A stretch of DNA of 41,492 nt, taken from positions 1 to 41,492 of the forward strand of contig CAIQVJ010000130.1 in the NCBI GenBank assembly GCA_903875225.1. Reading direction: 5' to 3'. Origin of the DNA: an uncultured Pseudomonadota bacterium. Its GTDB lineage: Bacteria > Myxococcota_A > UBA796 > SXON01. Positions 14,647 through 23,439 of the stretch are shown one piece after another (the stretch's first letter is position 1; every line of letters begins with the position of its first letter). A model generated the notes under the pieces. It made no database searches. It saw only the letters and a program-made list of their open reading frames with translations, and was not told the DNA's origin. The position numbers and the translations under genes are program-made.

Positions 14647-15066
14647 CTACGGCTCGATCAGCAGCGCCTTGAACCCGGCCTGCTGGAAGTGGCTGTCGCA
14701 CGACAGGGCGCGCGTGATGCCAAGGTCCTGCATGATCAGAAAGCTCGTGCAGTCGGTGAGGCCCCAGTCCTTGTCTGCACGGGCAGTACGCAGGGCCATG
14801 GCGCGATCGTAGAGCGCTCGGTCCACGCCCACGGTCGTGACTAGCGGATCCGACTCGAACCCACGCAGCACTGGCTGGAGCTTTCTCCACTCGTGCGGCT
14901 TGCAAAAGCCATCGACCAACTCCGTGATGATCGCGGTGCTGGTGACGAGCGGAGTGCGGGCCTTCGCGAGTTGGACGTACCACCGCACTGCTGTCCCGTG
15001 GTGAGCATCTCGCGAGTCAAGCAGGGCGATCGTGTAGCCGCTGTCGACGAAGACCGAATCAGCCAT
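14647..15066 (-). CDS. PIN-domain (VapC-like) ribonuclease toxin
   Basis: 139 aa. The acidic residues of the PIN fold are all visible: D8 (VFVDSGY), E49 (IITELVD), D100 and D105 (DKDWGLTDCTSF) and D124 (LSCDSHF). Such proteins are Mg-dependent RNases, usually toxins. It overlaps the upstream 222-aa gene by 8 nt and so is co-translated. The pair lies between spike and gp25 genes, in a place where no accessory gene belongs, and is less GC-rich by eye: a moron. Confidence 0.75.
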   Translation of the reverse strand: MADSVFVDSGYTIALLDSRDAHHGTAVRWYVQLAKARTPLVTSTAIITELVDGFCKPHEWRKLQPVLRGFESDPLVTTVGVDRALYDRAMALRTARADKDWGLTDCTSFLIMQDLGITRALSCDSHFQQAGFKALLIEP

Positions 15067-15727
15067 GCCTTCGGGCTACTCGCAGCATCTGTGGGTCCCT
15101 GCGAAAGCGGAAGTGTTCGTCGTCCGAGTGCGGCGCTGCCGGGTCGGACGGAAGCAGCTTGGACATTTCGATCGCGAGCGAGAACGCGTCCATCGTGCCG
15201 TCGTCCCGGCGAGCTCGCGCCTCAGCGCCAGCGATCTGCTCGTCGGTCAGCCCAGCGATCTGCTCGTCGCTCTCCGGCGCATCGGGCGGTACCGGCTCGA
15301 AGCTGACGCCCTCACGCGCGGCGTATCCGGTGCCGACCATCAGGTCGATCATCAGAAGGAAGCTGTGCAGCAGGTCGATGGTCCGATCGACCGTAGCGTG
15401 CAGGCGCTGGCCCAGTGCCGGGAAGTAACGAGCGGCATCGCGCTGGATTGGACGCCACATCTTGCCGCGAAGCTGGGTGAGTAGCAGGTCCGCGAGCGGC
15501 GCCAGATCCCTCAGGCGATCCTCGGAGACCAGCAGGCCCTCGTCGCCATACAGCTTCTCCGGCACGAGCCCCCCAACCGCTTCCGCGGTGGCGTCGAGAC
15601 TGGATACCACCCCCCGAATGGAAGCCTGAAGCTCCCGCATCCGCGGATGACGAGGCGCGGGAGGTGGGGGCCTCAGGGTACTCAATGCTCTTGCGACCTC
15701 GGCGATGTTGACGTTCGGGGCGTTCAT
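15059..15727 (-). CDS. Unknown protein, candidate large antitoxin or partner of PIN toxin
   Basis: 222 aa from ATG 15727 with GGGAG 8 nt upstream; an in-frame start at 15823 would run back over the promoter. Helical, with a hydrophobic segment (HSFLLMIDLMVG) and a short tandem repeat DEQIAGLTDEQIAG. No VapB-like DNA-binding domain seen. Co-operonic overlap with the PIN gene suggests a functional pair, but at 222 aa it is far larger than usual VapB antitoxins. Own promoter candidate at 15746..15774. Confidence 0.65.
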   Translation of the reverse strand: MNAPNVNIAEVARALSTLRPPPPAPRHPRMRELQASIRGVVSSLDATAEAVGGLVPEKLYGDEGLLVSEDRLRDLAPLADLLLTQLRGKMWRPIQRDAARYFPALGQRLHATVDRTIDLLHSFLLMIDLMVGTGYAAREGVSFEPVPPDAPESDEQIAGLTDEQIAGAEARARRDDGTMDAFSLAIEMSKLLPSDPAAPHSDDEHFRFRRDPQMLRVARRHG

Positions 15728-15745
15728 CTGAAGGACTCCCGACGG

Positions 15746-15774
15746 AAGGTAGCCCACTGCTGCGCCGGGACCAA
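15746..15774 (-). promoter_or_regulatory. Moron promoter candidate
   Basis: On the minus strand, TTGGTC (15774..15769), a 17-nt spacer and TACCTT (15751..15746) resemble a sigma-70 promoter. It lies 19 nt before the ATG of the 222-aa gene, just inside the boundary with the spike gene. An own promoter is typical of morons expressed in the prophage. Confidence 0.5.
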
Positions 15775-15836
15775 ACCAGGGCGCGATGGCCACCCCGCCT
15801 GCGAAGCGCCCGCGCACGGTCACCCTACGCGCCTGA

Positions 15837-16610
15837 TCACACCGCCTTCGCCTTCGTCGCCCGCATCTCTGCCACCGTCCACCCGCCGAGCGCCGTCTTC
15901 AGCGCAGCGCCGCCATCATTCGGCACGGGAGTCCATGCCGTGAAGATCGCCTTCAGCGCATCGAAGTTGCCCTTCACCAGCCCCGCCAGCGCGACGAAGT
16001 CGCCCGCAGCGCCTCCGATGTGCACGGTGCCATCAACGTCGATCTGCGCCACCACGGTCGCGCCCTGGGTGATCTTCACGGACCCGTCGCCGTAGATCGA
16101 GAGGCGGGTGCCTGCATCGAGGTCCGAGCCGAGGGTGAGGCAGGCCGTTGCGGCGGTCGGCGCCACGGCTGGCGGCGCGTGTCGCAGTGCCTTGGGGTTC
16201 ACCTCCATCCCGAGGAGCGCGACGGCGTGCGCAAGGTGCTGGCGGCGCGTGTCGCCGACGTCTCGCACCTCTCCATTGCCCGTCATCCAGTCCTCGGGCG
16301 TCAGGGTGTTCACCAAGATCTGCACGGCGTCGCCGGGCTGTACGCTCATCGCGAGGAACCACGAGCCCATCCGAGGGAAGAGCACCCTTACGTGCGGGAT
16401 CACCGGAAAGTCCTCGCGCAGCTGCTGCCCGCTCCCGCCGGGGTCGGCGTAGGGGTTGCGCACGCCGACGACCACGTCCGCCCGCTGCGTCGCCGGGTCG
16501 TAGCTCTGGATGGTGCCCGGGAGCGCCACGAACGTGTCCTCTGCGTGGTGCTCGATCTGGCTCAGGATCACGTCGAGGTTGGTGGGGAAAGGCATCCGCT
16601 CGCCGCTCAT
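15837..16610 (-). CDS. Baseplate spike / gpV-like protein
   Basis: 257 aa from ATG 16610. The N-terminus contains FVALPGTIQSYDPATQRADVVVGVR and later HVRVLFPRMGSWFLAMSVQPGDAVQILV, the OB-fold pattern of Gp138/gpV-like spike proteins. The C-terminal part is a beta-rich repeat (LSIYGDGSVKI, AQIDVDGTVHIGG) like spike needle domains. Punctures the outer membrane at the tip of the tail. Confidence 0.75.
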   Translation of the reverse strand: MSGERMPFPTNLDVILSQIEHHAEDTFVALPGTIQSYDPATQRADVVVGVRNPYADPGGSGQQLREDFPVIPHVRVLFPRMGSWFLAMSVQPGDAVQILVNTLTPEDWMTGNGEVRDVGDTRRQHLAHAVALLGMEVNPKALRHAPPAVAPTAATACLTLGSDLDAGTRLSIYGDGSVKITQGATVVAQIDVDGTVHIGGAAGDFVALAGLVKGNFDALKAIFTAWTPVPNDGGAALKTALGGWTVAEMRATKAKAV

Positions 16611-17509
16611 GGGATCTCCGCTCGCGCACCCGCCACCGTCGCACCCGTGAGGGCCGCGCGCGGGCGGGTGCAGGTCATCGTGCAGTACCAGTCGGTGCCA
16701 TCGGTCTTGCCGGACACCTCCGCCTCGGTGATGCGCCACACGCCAGACACGACGGCGCTGTCCACCACGACGGACTGCCCAGGCACCAGGCCGGGCTGGA
16801 TCAACGCCTTCACCGTGATGGTGCGGCGGTCTACGATCTCTGGGGAGTCGATCATCCCGGTGGTCGGCGAGAGGAGGATGGCCGTGCGTCCGAGCGACCC
16901 GCCGAGCGGGATCAGCTGGAGGCAGTCATCCTGGATCGACCACGAGAGCTGGGCCGTCTCGCAGAGTCGGGTGAGCTCGTCGCCCGCGGTGCCGCGGATC
17001 ACCGTGCCTCCATCGAAGCCACTCGCGCCGCTCGCGAACCGTGCTCCGCGCAGCGCTTCCACGGCGTTCCCGATGCCGACGCCCATGGACTCGGCGAGGT
17101 GCCGCGCCACGTCCGCCAGCGCCGTGCCCGAGGCGAACGCACGCGACACCCGCGCCGTGCGCCGGGCGTGCTCGCCGTCCCCGGCGGTGATCTTCACGAC
17201 GAAATCGACACCATCGCGAGCGACGACGGCCTTGCGCAGGTCGCCGGTGAAAAGGCGGGAGCTGTTCCCGTCGCCGACGTAGCCCACGTCGAGGGACACG
17301 AACGTCCGCCGCCGAGGCAGCGCCGCGAGCTCGTGCCGATGCTCCTGGTTGAGGTTGAACACCTCCATCTCCAGGGTGCCCGCGCGCATGGCGAGGGTGC
17401 GCTTGACCTTGAAGGAGATGTCGAGTTCGCCATTGCGCCCAGCGCTGGAGTCGGCGACGACGAGCGACCCGACCTGCGCGCGCCACGCCCGGCGGAACTG
17501 CTCGCTCAT
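16607..17509 (-). CDS. Baseplate hub protein
   Basis: 300 aa from ATG 17509, overlapping its neighbours by 4 nt. Pattern LDISFKVKRTLAMRAGTLEMEVFNLN, then LFTGDLRKAVVARDGVDFVVKITAGDGE, IRGTAGDELTRLCETAQLSWSIQDD and VVSGVWRITEAEVSGKTDG matches phage hub proteins (gp27/gpD-like) of this gene order. Lies between plug and spike genes. Confidence 0.7.
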   Translation of the reverse strand: MSEQFRRAWRAQVGSLVVADSSAGRNGELDISFKVKRTLAMRAGTLEMEVFNLNQEHRHELAALPRRRTFVSLDVGYVGDGNSSRLFTGDLRKAVVARDGVDFVVKITAGDGEHARRTARVSRAFASGTALADVARHLAESMGVGIGNAVEALRGARFASGASGFDGGTVIRGTAGDELTRLCETAQLSWSIQDDCLQLIPLGGSLGRTAILLSPTTGMIDSPEIVDRRTITVKALIQPGLVPGQSVVVDSAVVSGVWRITEAEVSGKTDGTDWYCTMTCTRPRAALTGATVAGARAEIP

Positions 17510-17838
17510 GTGAGGTCCGCTGCGGTGAAGTAGACGAGCATGAAGCGCGAGCCGAGATCGTTGAACCCCGGGTCGAGGTCTTCCGCGCCCGTCATGTCGA
17601 TGACGACGATCTCTCCGGCCGGCCGACGCGTATCGACCATGCCCCGGAGCAGCGAGCCGCCCGTCACGAGCACCGCGCCCGAGCGGATCGCCACGCCCTG
17701 TACGTCGGCGAGCGTGAACCGCCAGTGCCCGTCGCGCTGGAACCAGTCGAAGGTGAGTTGGTAGACCACGCCGTCGAGCGCGGTCTGCTGCGTCCACGAG
17801 GCGGTGCCGCCCGGGGCGCAAGGGATGAACGTCGGCAT
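17506..17838 (-). CDS. Baseplate plug-like protein (DUF6983 type)
   Basis: 110 aa. W.Q...LDGVVYQLTFDWFQRDGHWRFTLAD and GEIVVIDM are typical of the small beta-sandwich plug proteins found between Dit-like and hub genes. 4-nt coupling on the downstream side and 1 nt on the upstream side. Confidence 0.65.
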   Translation of the reverse strand: MPTFIPCAPGGTASWTQQTALDGVVYQLTFDWFQRDGHWRFTLADVQGVAIRSGAVLVTGGSLLRGMVDTRRPAGEIVVIDMTGAEDLDPGFNDLGSRFMLVYFTAADLT

Positions 17839-18503
17839 CAGGTCGCTCCGTTCCGTTGGATGCGCTCGAGCCGCGCGCGCTGCTGCTCTCGGCTCACCGG
17901 GCTATTGCCGTCGGCGAGTCGCGCGGCGGCGCTGCGGTCATCGACCGCCACGGGTCCCCGCTGGGCGCGCACCTGGACGCGCCGCACCTCGGGTACCGCC
18001 GCGCGTGCCGTGCCGACGATGCGGAGCTGCTTGAAGTCGAGGGTGAGCTTCAACGCGTTGCCGCTGTCGGCGTCCTCATCAACCTTGAAGCGGGTGACGA
18101 TGAGGTTCTCCAGCTGCTCCAGGGCGGTCGTGAGCGTCACGGCGAAGCGCCCCGTCACCAGCGCCACGAGGAGGTCGTTGCAGTCGCGCTTGCGGTCAAA
18201 GGGACCGCTCCAGCGCTGGAGCGCCAGGCGCACGGTCTCCCCGGCCACGCGCATCTCGACGTTGCCCGTGGCGCGCTGCAGGCCGCGCATCTGCGTCGTC
18301 GGTACCCGCACCGGGCTGTTGGAGATGATTCCCTCGAGGGAGAACGTCCCGTTGGTGGTCTTCACGTGGTCGCTGATCGGCGACCCGTTCTCGACCGGGT
18401 GCTCGGTCACCTCGGCGGCGCGCTCGTAGGTGATGAGCGTCGCCACGTCGAGGTCGAGCCCGACGGTGTCGCCCGCCCCGTCGGTCCATTGCAGGAAGGT
18501 CAC
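17838..18503 (-). CDS. Dit-like distal tail protein
   Basis: 221 aa. The VATLITYERAAEVTEHPVENGSPISDHVK segment is the hallmark of Dit-like N-terminal domains (t..H.vE.G..isDHv) in contractile-tailed phages. The C-terminal 40 residues are Arg/Ala-rich and extended. Connects tail tube and baseplate hub. Confidence 0.8.
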   Translation of the reverse strand: MTFLQWTDGAGDTVGLDLDVATLITYERAAEVTEHPVENGSPISDHVKTTNGTFSLEGIISNSPVRVPTTQMRGLQRATGNVEMRVAGETVRLALQRWSGPFDRKRDCNDLLVALVTGRFAVTLTTALEQLENLIVTRFKVDEDADSGNALKLTLDFKQLRIVGTARAAVPEVRRVQVRAQRGPVAVDDRSAAARLADGNSPVSREQQRARLERIQRNGAT

Positions 18504-20428
18504 TGGCCGTCTCCGTCCTCGGCGGCGTGGTCGCCGTCGTTCTGCGCGCCATTGATCGCCGCGAGCTCGCGCCGCACGACCCGCCCCACGGCTTCGGCGT
18601 CCGTGGCGTCGTGGATCACGATGGCGCCCGGAGCGACCGTGGTGGTGCGGGTGATGGTGGTACTGCGATGCCCCGCGACCGAGGGCACTGCGACCGATCG
18701 CGAGGCAGGCACAGTCACCGCCCCAGCGGCCCCCGCAGCGGCGGCGACGGTGGCTCCCGCGCCCGGTGTGGCCGACCGGGACGCGGTGGCTCCTGGGCGT
18801 CCTGTGCGCCCCGCAGGGGTGTTCGCGCGGCCGTCGGTGCGCGGGGCGGACAGGGTGCCGATGGAGGGCACCTCACCAATGCCCGTCCACTCCGCGACCT
18901 TGGCGATGGCGCGGGAGATGGCCTCGACGACGGCCTCCCACTCCTCGCGCAGTTCGTGGGCGTACTGCGAGGAAGTGCCCACCCCGAGCATCGAGTCGAT
19001 GAGCCGACCGATGGCGCTGTCGCCTCCCTGCACGAGTGTCCACAGGTCATCGAACACCAGCGCGAGCAATGCCACCTCGGCGGCCACCGCGAGGAACGGC
19101 GCCAGCACGGGCGCAAACGCGATGATGAGTTGTGCGGCCACCGCGGCCCCGACGACGCCGAGGGCGATCATCCCGACCTCGACGAGGTGCGTGCCGCGCG
19201 TCAGTCGTGCCCACCACCCGCCGAGTTCGGCGGCCTTCGTCGTGAGCCACGTGAGCACCGGCAGGAGCCCCGTCGCCAGCACGCTTCGCAGGGAGTCCCC
19301 CGCGCGGCCCATGCGCTCCTGGGCCATCGTGTACTGCCGCGCCGCTTCCGTGGCCTCGGGCGTCACGCCGCCGCCGAGCTGCTCCATCTCGTCGCGCAGT
19401 GCGCGGAGGCCTCCCGGCCCCGAGTGCAGCACGTCGAGCATCTGCCGGCCGCTCTCTCCGAACAGCTGCGTAGCAAGGCGCGCCCGATGGATCGGCGACG
19501 GAACCCGCTCGAACGCGAGCGCCAGGTCGTCCATCACGTCGCCGGTCGCGCGGACCTGCCCGCCACTGTCGCGGAGGTTAACCCCGAGGCGTCGCAGCGT
19601 CCCGCCGACCCCTCCGCCGCCCATGTGCATCGACGCCGACCGGAGCGACTCTCCGAGCGTCGCGACGCCCGCGGCCATGCGCTCGGCACCGACGCCCGAC
19701 TGCGCCCCCGCATGCTGGAACTCCTGCAGCTCGCTCGAGGTGACGCGGGACTCCCGCGCCGTCTCCCGGAGGGCCTCGCTGTTGGCGCTGAAGGCGTTGG
19801 CGAAGTCGAACGCCATCGAGACGCCCTTGAGCACCGCGGCGAGCGGCCCGAGCTTCGCGATGGCCGCGCCAAGGTCCGAGACGCTGAGCTTCCCGTCTTT
19901 GGCCTTCTGGGCGAGATCTTCCAGCGACCCCTTCGCGTGCTCGATCGGGGCGACCGATTCGATCCCTTTGCCCCCGTCGCCCTTGGCCTTCGCGGCCGTC
20001 GCTTCCGCGGCATCGGCGCTCGCCGTCGCCGCCGCCGCGCTGGCTGCCGCCTCCACTTCCGCGGCTTTCGCTTCGGCCACACGGACCTGCGCGGCTGCGG
20101 TCTCGGCCTTCGCGGCGGCGAGGTCCGCCTTCGCGGCTTCCTTTGCGGTGCCGTCCGCCGGTGCCGCTCGCACCGCCGCGGTGGCCTTCGTCTCCTTGGC
20201 CTTCGCCGCGGCCAGTGCGGCCTGCGCCTGCACCGTCGCCGCGACCTTCGCGCTCTTGGTGGCCTTGGCGTCGGCGGCGATCCTCTTCTTCGAGGCGTCG
20301 TCGGATGCGCCGGAGAGCTTCTTGACGCTCTTGATGGTGTCGAGGACCGCCGCGTCCGCCGCGTCGAGCGCCGACACGTCGGCGTCGAAGAAGATCTCCG
20401 CGAACATCGTTCGCAGTGCTTCACTCAT
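18500..20428 (-). CDS. Tape measure protein
   Basis: 642 aa. Residues about 50-165 are an unbroken Ala/Lys/Glu coiled coil (AKATKSAKVAATVQAQAALA...). A middle helical part contains MERMAAGVATLGESLRS-like text. A hydrophobic stretch at about 415-470 (GVVGAAVAAQLIIAFAPVLAPFLAVAAEVALLALVF) was read only by composition and probably enters the membrane. Sits after the chaperone genes and before Dit-like. The short length suggests a fairly short tail. Confidence 0.85.
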   Translation of the reverse strand: MSEALRTMFAEIFFDADVSALDAADAAVLDTIKSVKKLSGASDDASKKRIAADAKATKSAKVAATVQAQAALAAAKAKETKATAAVRAAPADGTAKEAAKADLAAAKAETAAAQVRVAEAKAAEVEAAASAAAATASADAAEATAAKAKGDGGKGIESVAPIEHAKGSLEDLAQKAKDGKLSVSDLGAAIAKLGPLAAVLKGVSMAFDFANAFSANSEALRETARESRVTSSELQEFQHAGAQSGVGAERMAAGVATLGESLRSASMHMGGGGVGGTLRRLGVNLRDSGGQVRATGDVMDDLALAFERVPSPIHRARLATQLFGESGRQMLDVLHSGPGGLRALRDEMEQLGGGVTPEATEAARQYTMAQERMGRAGDSLRSVLATGLLPVLTWLTTKAAELGGWWARLTRGTHLVEVGMIALGVVGAAVAAQLIIAFAPVLAPFLAVAAEVALLALVFDDLWTLVQGGDSAIGRLIDSMLGVGTSSQYAHELREEWEAVVEAISRAIAKVAEWTGIGEVPSIGTLSAPRTDGRANTPAGRTGRPGATASRSATPGAGATVAAAAGAAGAVTVPASRSVAVPSVAGHRSTTITRTTTVAPGAIVIHDATDAEAVGRVVRRELAAINGAQNDGDHAAEDGDGQ

Positions 20429-20431
20429 GAG

Positions 20432-20551
20432 TCACCTCTTCTCCGCGGCGGCTGCCGCCATCGCATCATCGAAGGCATCCAGGACCGCGTTCGCGTCGCA
20501 CACGTCGGCGAGCGTCCATCGGTCCAGGATCACGTCGAGCGTGTCGCGCAT
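20432..20551 (-). CDS. Second tail-chaperone frame, likely made by -1 frameshift
   Basis: As a free gene it would give 39 aa from ATG 20551 (MRDTLDVILDRWTLADVCDA). The same frame is open upstream to 20683 and overlaps the end of the first chaperone gene in the -1 frame, with an intact reading GITLSIPGHLCWPVWRV across the first stop. In most tailed phages this second part is fused to the first by a -1 shift. No perfect slippery heptamer is evident; the last codons read CTC CCG GCG GCA TAA. Confidence 0.5.
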   Translation of the reverse strand: MRDTLDVILDRWTLADVCDANAVLDAFDDAMAAAAAEKR

Positions 20552-20610
20552 CCGCTCGTGGGTCGCGACGCGCCACACCGGCCAGCACAGGTGGCCGGGG
20601 ATCGAAAGCG

Positions 20611-21075
20611 TTATGCCGCCGGGAGCGCGGCGGCCTTGGCCAGGGCGTCGGCGGCGGCCTTGGCCGCGATTGCCTTCACCCACGGGACCAAAGGGCCGTA
20701 GGTCACCTCGATGGCGACCTTCAGCCAGTCGAAGAGGTCCGGGAGCTTCCCTCGGAAGTGCTCGTCGAACTGCGCCCCGCCGAGCGAGAGCAGCTTGCCC
20801 GGCGCGATCTCTACGCGGCTCACCTCGGCGAAGGATTCGCAGAGAAAGAGCAGCACGCCCTCGTCGAGTTCGCCCGAGAGGACCGAGGCCGCCCCGAGGA
20901 GCGCGCCCATCTTGTCGGCGGCGTCCTCGAGCGCGGCGACATCCCCGAACCCCGGCCCCGCCATCTTGAGCACCCGGGTCATCACCTGGAGGCTCTTGCG
21001 GGTCGTCAACGGCTGCACCCGGTAGACGAGGCCGCCGATCACCCGCGACTCCTCGGTCAGGTCGAGCGCGCCCAT
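20611..21075 (-). CDS. Tail assembly chaperone
   Basis: 154 aa between the tube and tape measure genes. IGGLVYRVQPLTTRKSLQVMTRVLKMAGP and FAEVSRVEIAPGKLLSLGGAQFDEHFRGKLPDLFDWLKVAIEVTYG fit the first chaperone of myoviruses. Coats the tape measure during tail assembly. The extra product by frameshift is discussed with 20432..20551. Confidence 0.7.
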   Translation of the reverse strand: MGALDLTEESRVIGGLVYRVQPLTTRKSLQVMTRVLKMAGPGFGDVAALEDAADKMGALLGAASVLSGELDEGVLLFLCESFAEVSRVEIAPGKLLSLGGAQFDEHFRGKLPDLFDWLKVAIEVTYGPLVPWVKAIAAKAAADALAKAAALPAA

Positions 21076-21512
21076 CAGGCGATCACCGTGCCCTCGCTCG
21101 AGCGCTCCAGCTTCGCCAGGCCCAGCACCCAGGCGCGCTTGCCGACCTCAGCGCCGTAGGCGTTGGGCGGAGCGGCCTGGACCCACGCTTGCGCGGATCG
21201 CTCGACGATGGCGTTGTTGAGATCGACGACCTCGAAGACGCCGAAGCTCACCCCGAGCGCGCGCTGCCGCTCGTAGAGGGCGGTGAGCACCCGGTGCGTG
21301 TCCGAGGTGCTCATGCAGTTGATGGTCGCTTTGCCCGACTGGTCGGCGGTCTGCGACACGGTCACGGAGCCGTCGGCGCCGACGTGGGTGGTGGTCTGCT
21401 CCTTGGTGTACTCGGTCGAGACGAAGTCGCCCTCGTCGCGGCCGTGGTCGAGCGACCGGCCGCCGAAGGAGGCCTTGATGAGCTGCGGGTCGTGGATGCG
21501 TGCTCCGGGCAT
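21075..21512 (-). CDS. Tail tube protein (DUF3277-like)
   Basis: 145 aa from ATG 21512. The position directly after the sheath gene and text such as GADGSVTVSQTADQSGKATINCMSTSDTH and FGVFEVVDLNNA fit DUF3277-type tube proteins. Stacks as hexamers inside the sheath. Confidence 0.75.
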   Translation of the reverse strand: MPGARIHDPQLIKASFGGRSLDHGRDEGDFVSTEYTKEQTTTHVGADGSVTVSQTADQSGKATINCMSTSDTHRVLTALYERQRALGVSFGVFEVVDLNNAIVERSAQAWVQAAPPNAYGAEVGKRAWVLGLAKLERSSEGTVIA

Positions 21513-21523
21513 GGGACTCTCCT

Positions 21524-22861
21524 TCAGGCCGTGGCGGTGCCGGTGACGGCGATGGTGTGGATGGCGCCCGCGAGCTGCGCCGCGAAGGTGACGCTCGGCA
21601 GGTGACGCGCCGAGCGGTTGGCGCTCGACACGGCCGAGGCGCGGGGCGCCGAGACGGTGGGCTTGGGGTCGGCGGCGAAGAGCTTCACATCGACGCCCGC
21701 GGACAGCACCCCGAAGATGGCCGCGGCCACGAGGCGGATGCCCTCGTCGGTGAACGGCACCTTGGCGTTGGCGGTCTGGAGCGCGAAGAGGGCCTCCTGC
21801 ATCCGAGCGCGCGTCCAGTCGAGGCCGCGCACCACATCGACGAACTCTCCGAGGGCGACCACGCCTGGGAAGGTGACGGCGACGCCGTTCTTCACCTCGT
21901 AGACGTTGCCGTGCTTGGCGAGAATCGCGGCGCGAGCCGTCGTCGAGAGCGGGAGCACCGCAACCCCGGCGATCGTCTTGAACGCCCAGGTGTCCGACCC
22001 GGGGTCCGCCGGGAGGCGGTTGCCGAGGAGGCCCGCGGCGAGCCAGCCGTTGGCCGTACCGATCGCCGGGTAGAACCACCCGGTGGTGTAGCCGAGCGAG
22101 TACGACTTCAGGTTGTAGAGGAGGTCGTCCGTCGAGGCCGGGTCGCCACCGCCCGTGTCCGCGCACTGCACGACGAGCAGGCGGCGGTTGGCCTCGGCCC
22201 AGGGGGCAGCGGCGAAGACCTCGTGGCCGCTCTGCGAGTCGAGGGCGAGGCCGTAGAAGTCGGGGTCGATCGCCAGGAGTTCGTTGAGGTCGGTGGCGAG
22301 GCCGGGGTCTGTGGTGTGGTCGCGCAACCCGAGGTTCTCGGTGACGAGCTCGTAGCTGTGCAAGATGCCCTCGACCGCGGAGGTGCAGACGATGTGCGTG
22401 CCGCCGGTGGCCACGGCCGTCACGGGCGTCCCGGCCAGGGCGTTGATTGCCGCGGCGAGCCCGGTGCAGACCTCAGCGACGGTGGGGGTCGCGTCGGAGG
22501 TAAACGTCGCCGTGAGGCCGTCGATCTTCGCGGTGTACGTCTCCGCGGCCGAGCTCGACACGGGCGTCGCCGGAGTCAGGTGGATGATCTGCGTGGGCAG
22601 TCGGGTGCGCTGGCCGATCTTCACGGACACCGGCCGGGGGTTCTGCGCAAAGACCGCGGCCGCCATCTGGTAGGCCGGGTCGGTGGTGAGGAAGCCCGCC
22701 GCCGCGAGTTCGGCGAGCGACGCATACGACCGCACGCGGCTGCCGGACGTCCACGGCACCTTGGCGACGGCGAGGAGCGCCGTGCCGAAGCCCGCGCGGG
22801 TCTGCGTGTCCGTGGTGGCGGTGATGTTGATGCTGAAGAAGTCGTCGAGTGATGCGCTCAC
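21524..22861 (-). CDS. Contractile tail sheath protein (DUF3383-like)
   Basis: 445 aa. FFSINITATTDTQTRAGFGTALLAV, VRSYASLAELAAAGF, AYQMAAAVFAQNPRPVSVKIG and late VALGEFVDVVRGLDWTRARMQEALFALQTANAKVPFTDEGI are typical of sheath proteins of the DUF3383 type. It proves a contractile tail (myovirus morphology). Confidence 0.85.
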   Translation of the reverse strand: MSASLDDFFSINITATTDTQTRAGFGTALLAVAKVPWTSGSRVRSYASLAELAAAGFLTTDPAYQMAAAVFAQNPRPVSVKIGQRTRLPTQIIHLTPATPVSSSAAETYTAKIDGLTATFTSDATPTVAEVCTGLAAAINALAGTPVTAVATGGTHIVCTSAVEGILHSYELVTENLGLRDHTTDPGLATDLNELLAIDPDFYGLALDSQSGHEVFAAAPWAEANRRLLVVQCADTGGGDPASTDDLLYNLKSYSLGYTTGWFYPAIGTANGWLAAGLLGNRLPADPGSDTWAFKTIAGVAVLPLSTTARAAILAKHGNVYEVKNGVAVTFPGVVALGEFVDVVRGLDWTRARMQEALFALQTANAKVPFTDEGIRLVAAAIFGVLSAGVDVKLFAADPKPTVSAPRASAVSSANRSARHLPSVTFAAQLAGAIHTIAVTGTATA

Positions 22862-23439
22862 AGCGTGCCTCCCGGGGCGATGGATGCGGCGACGGCCGAG
22901 CCGTCAAGGTGCGTGGCGGCGGCGGTCGTCTCGACCGTCGCGATGTAGCTGGTGGCGCCCGCGGAGTCGGTCTCGCGCGCGACGGCGTTGAGGCGGACGT
23001 CCATCGTGCGGCGCGACACCCAGCGGCCATCGACGGGGTAGTCGGTGGTCTGGATGGGCTCAGCGGATGCGAGCGCGAGCTCGACGGCTTCGAGCTGCGC
23101 GAGCGTGGACGGGAAGCGGAGGCGGGTGCGGGCGCGGTCCATCAGGGCCGCGGCGTTGAGGCCGGGCGCCTGCTGGAACACCTCGAGGTCGAGTTGCAGC
23201 ACCGCGAGCCGGTTGCCGGTGACCGTCGGGGTCATCTCCAGCAGCGGGTCGGCGTTGGCCGCGTAGGCGTAGTCGGTCGCATCGACGCCGGCGGACCCGT
23301 GGCTCACCCAGGAGAGCAGGACGAGGGCGCCGTTGTGGCGCACGCGCGGGGCGTTCTGCCACTGGCAGCAGGTGCGCTCGACGCCGGTGAGAGCCGCGGC
23401 CCAGTCGAGGAGCGCGGGCTCGATCGTGGCGAGGTTCAC
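22858..23439 (-). CDS. Neck / tail terminator-like protein
   Basis: 193 aa. An N-terminal LATIEPALLDWAAALTGVE and the beta-rich LAVLQLDLEVFQQAPG..AAALMDRARTRLR resemble LIC_12616-like terminator proteins that cap the tail under the head. Lies between sheath and minor tail gene, as expected. Confidence 0.6.
   Translation of the reverse strand: MNLATIEPALLDWAAALTGVERTCCQWQNAPRVRHNGALVLLSWVSHGSAGVDATDYAYAANADPLLEMTPTVTGNRLAVLQLDLEVFQQAPGLNAAALMDRARTRLRFPSTLAQLEAVELALASAEPIQTTDYPVDGRWVSRRTMDVRLNAVARETDSAGATSYIATVETTAAATHLDGSAVAASIAPGGTL

Noticed and set aside
17856..20969. Open frame of 1037 aa on the plus strand
   Set aside because: It is antisense to Dit-like, tape measure and chaperone genes and of biased composition; no start signal or family pattern.
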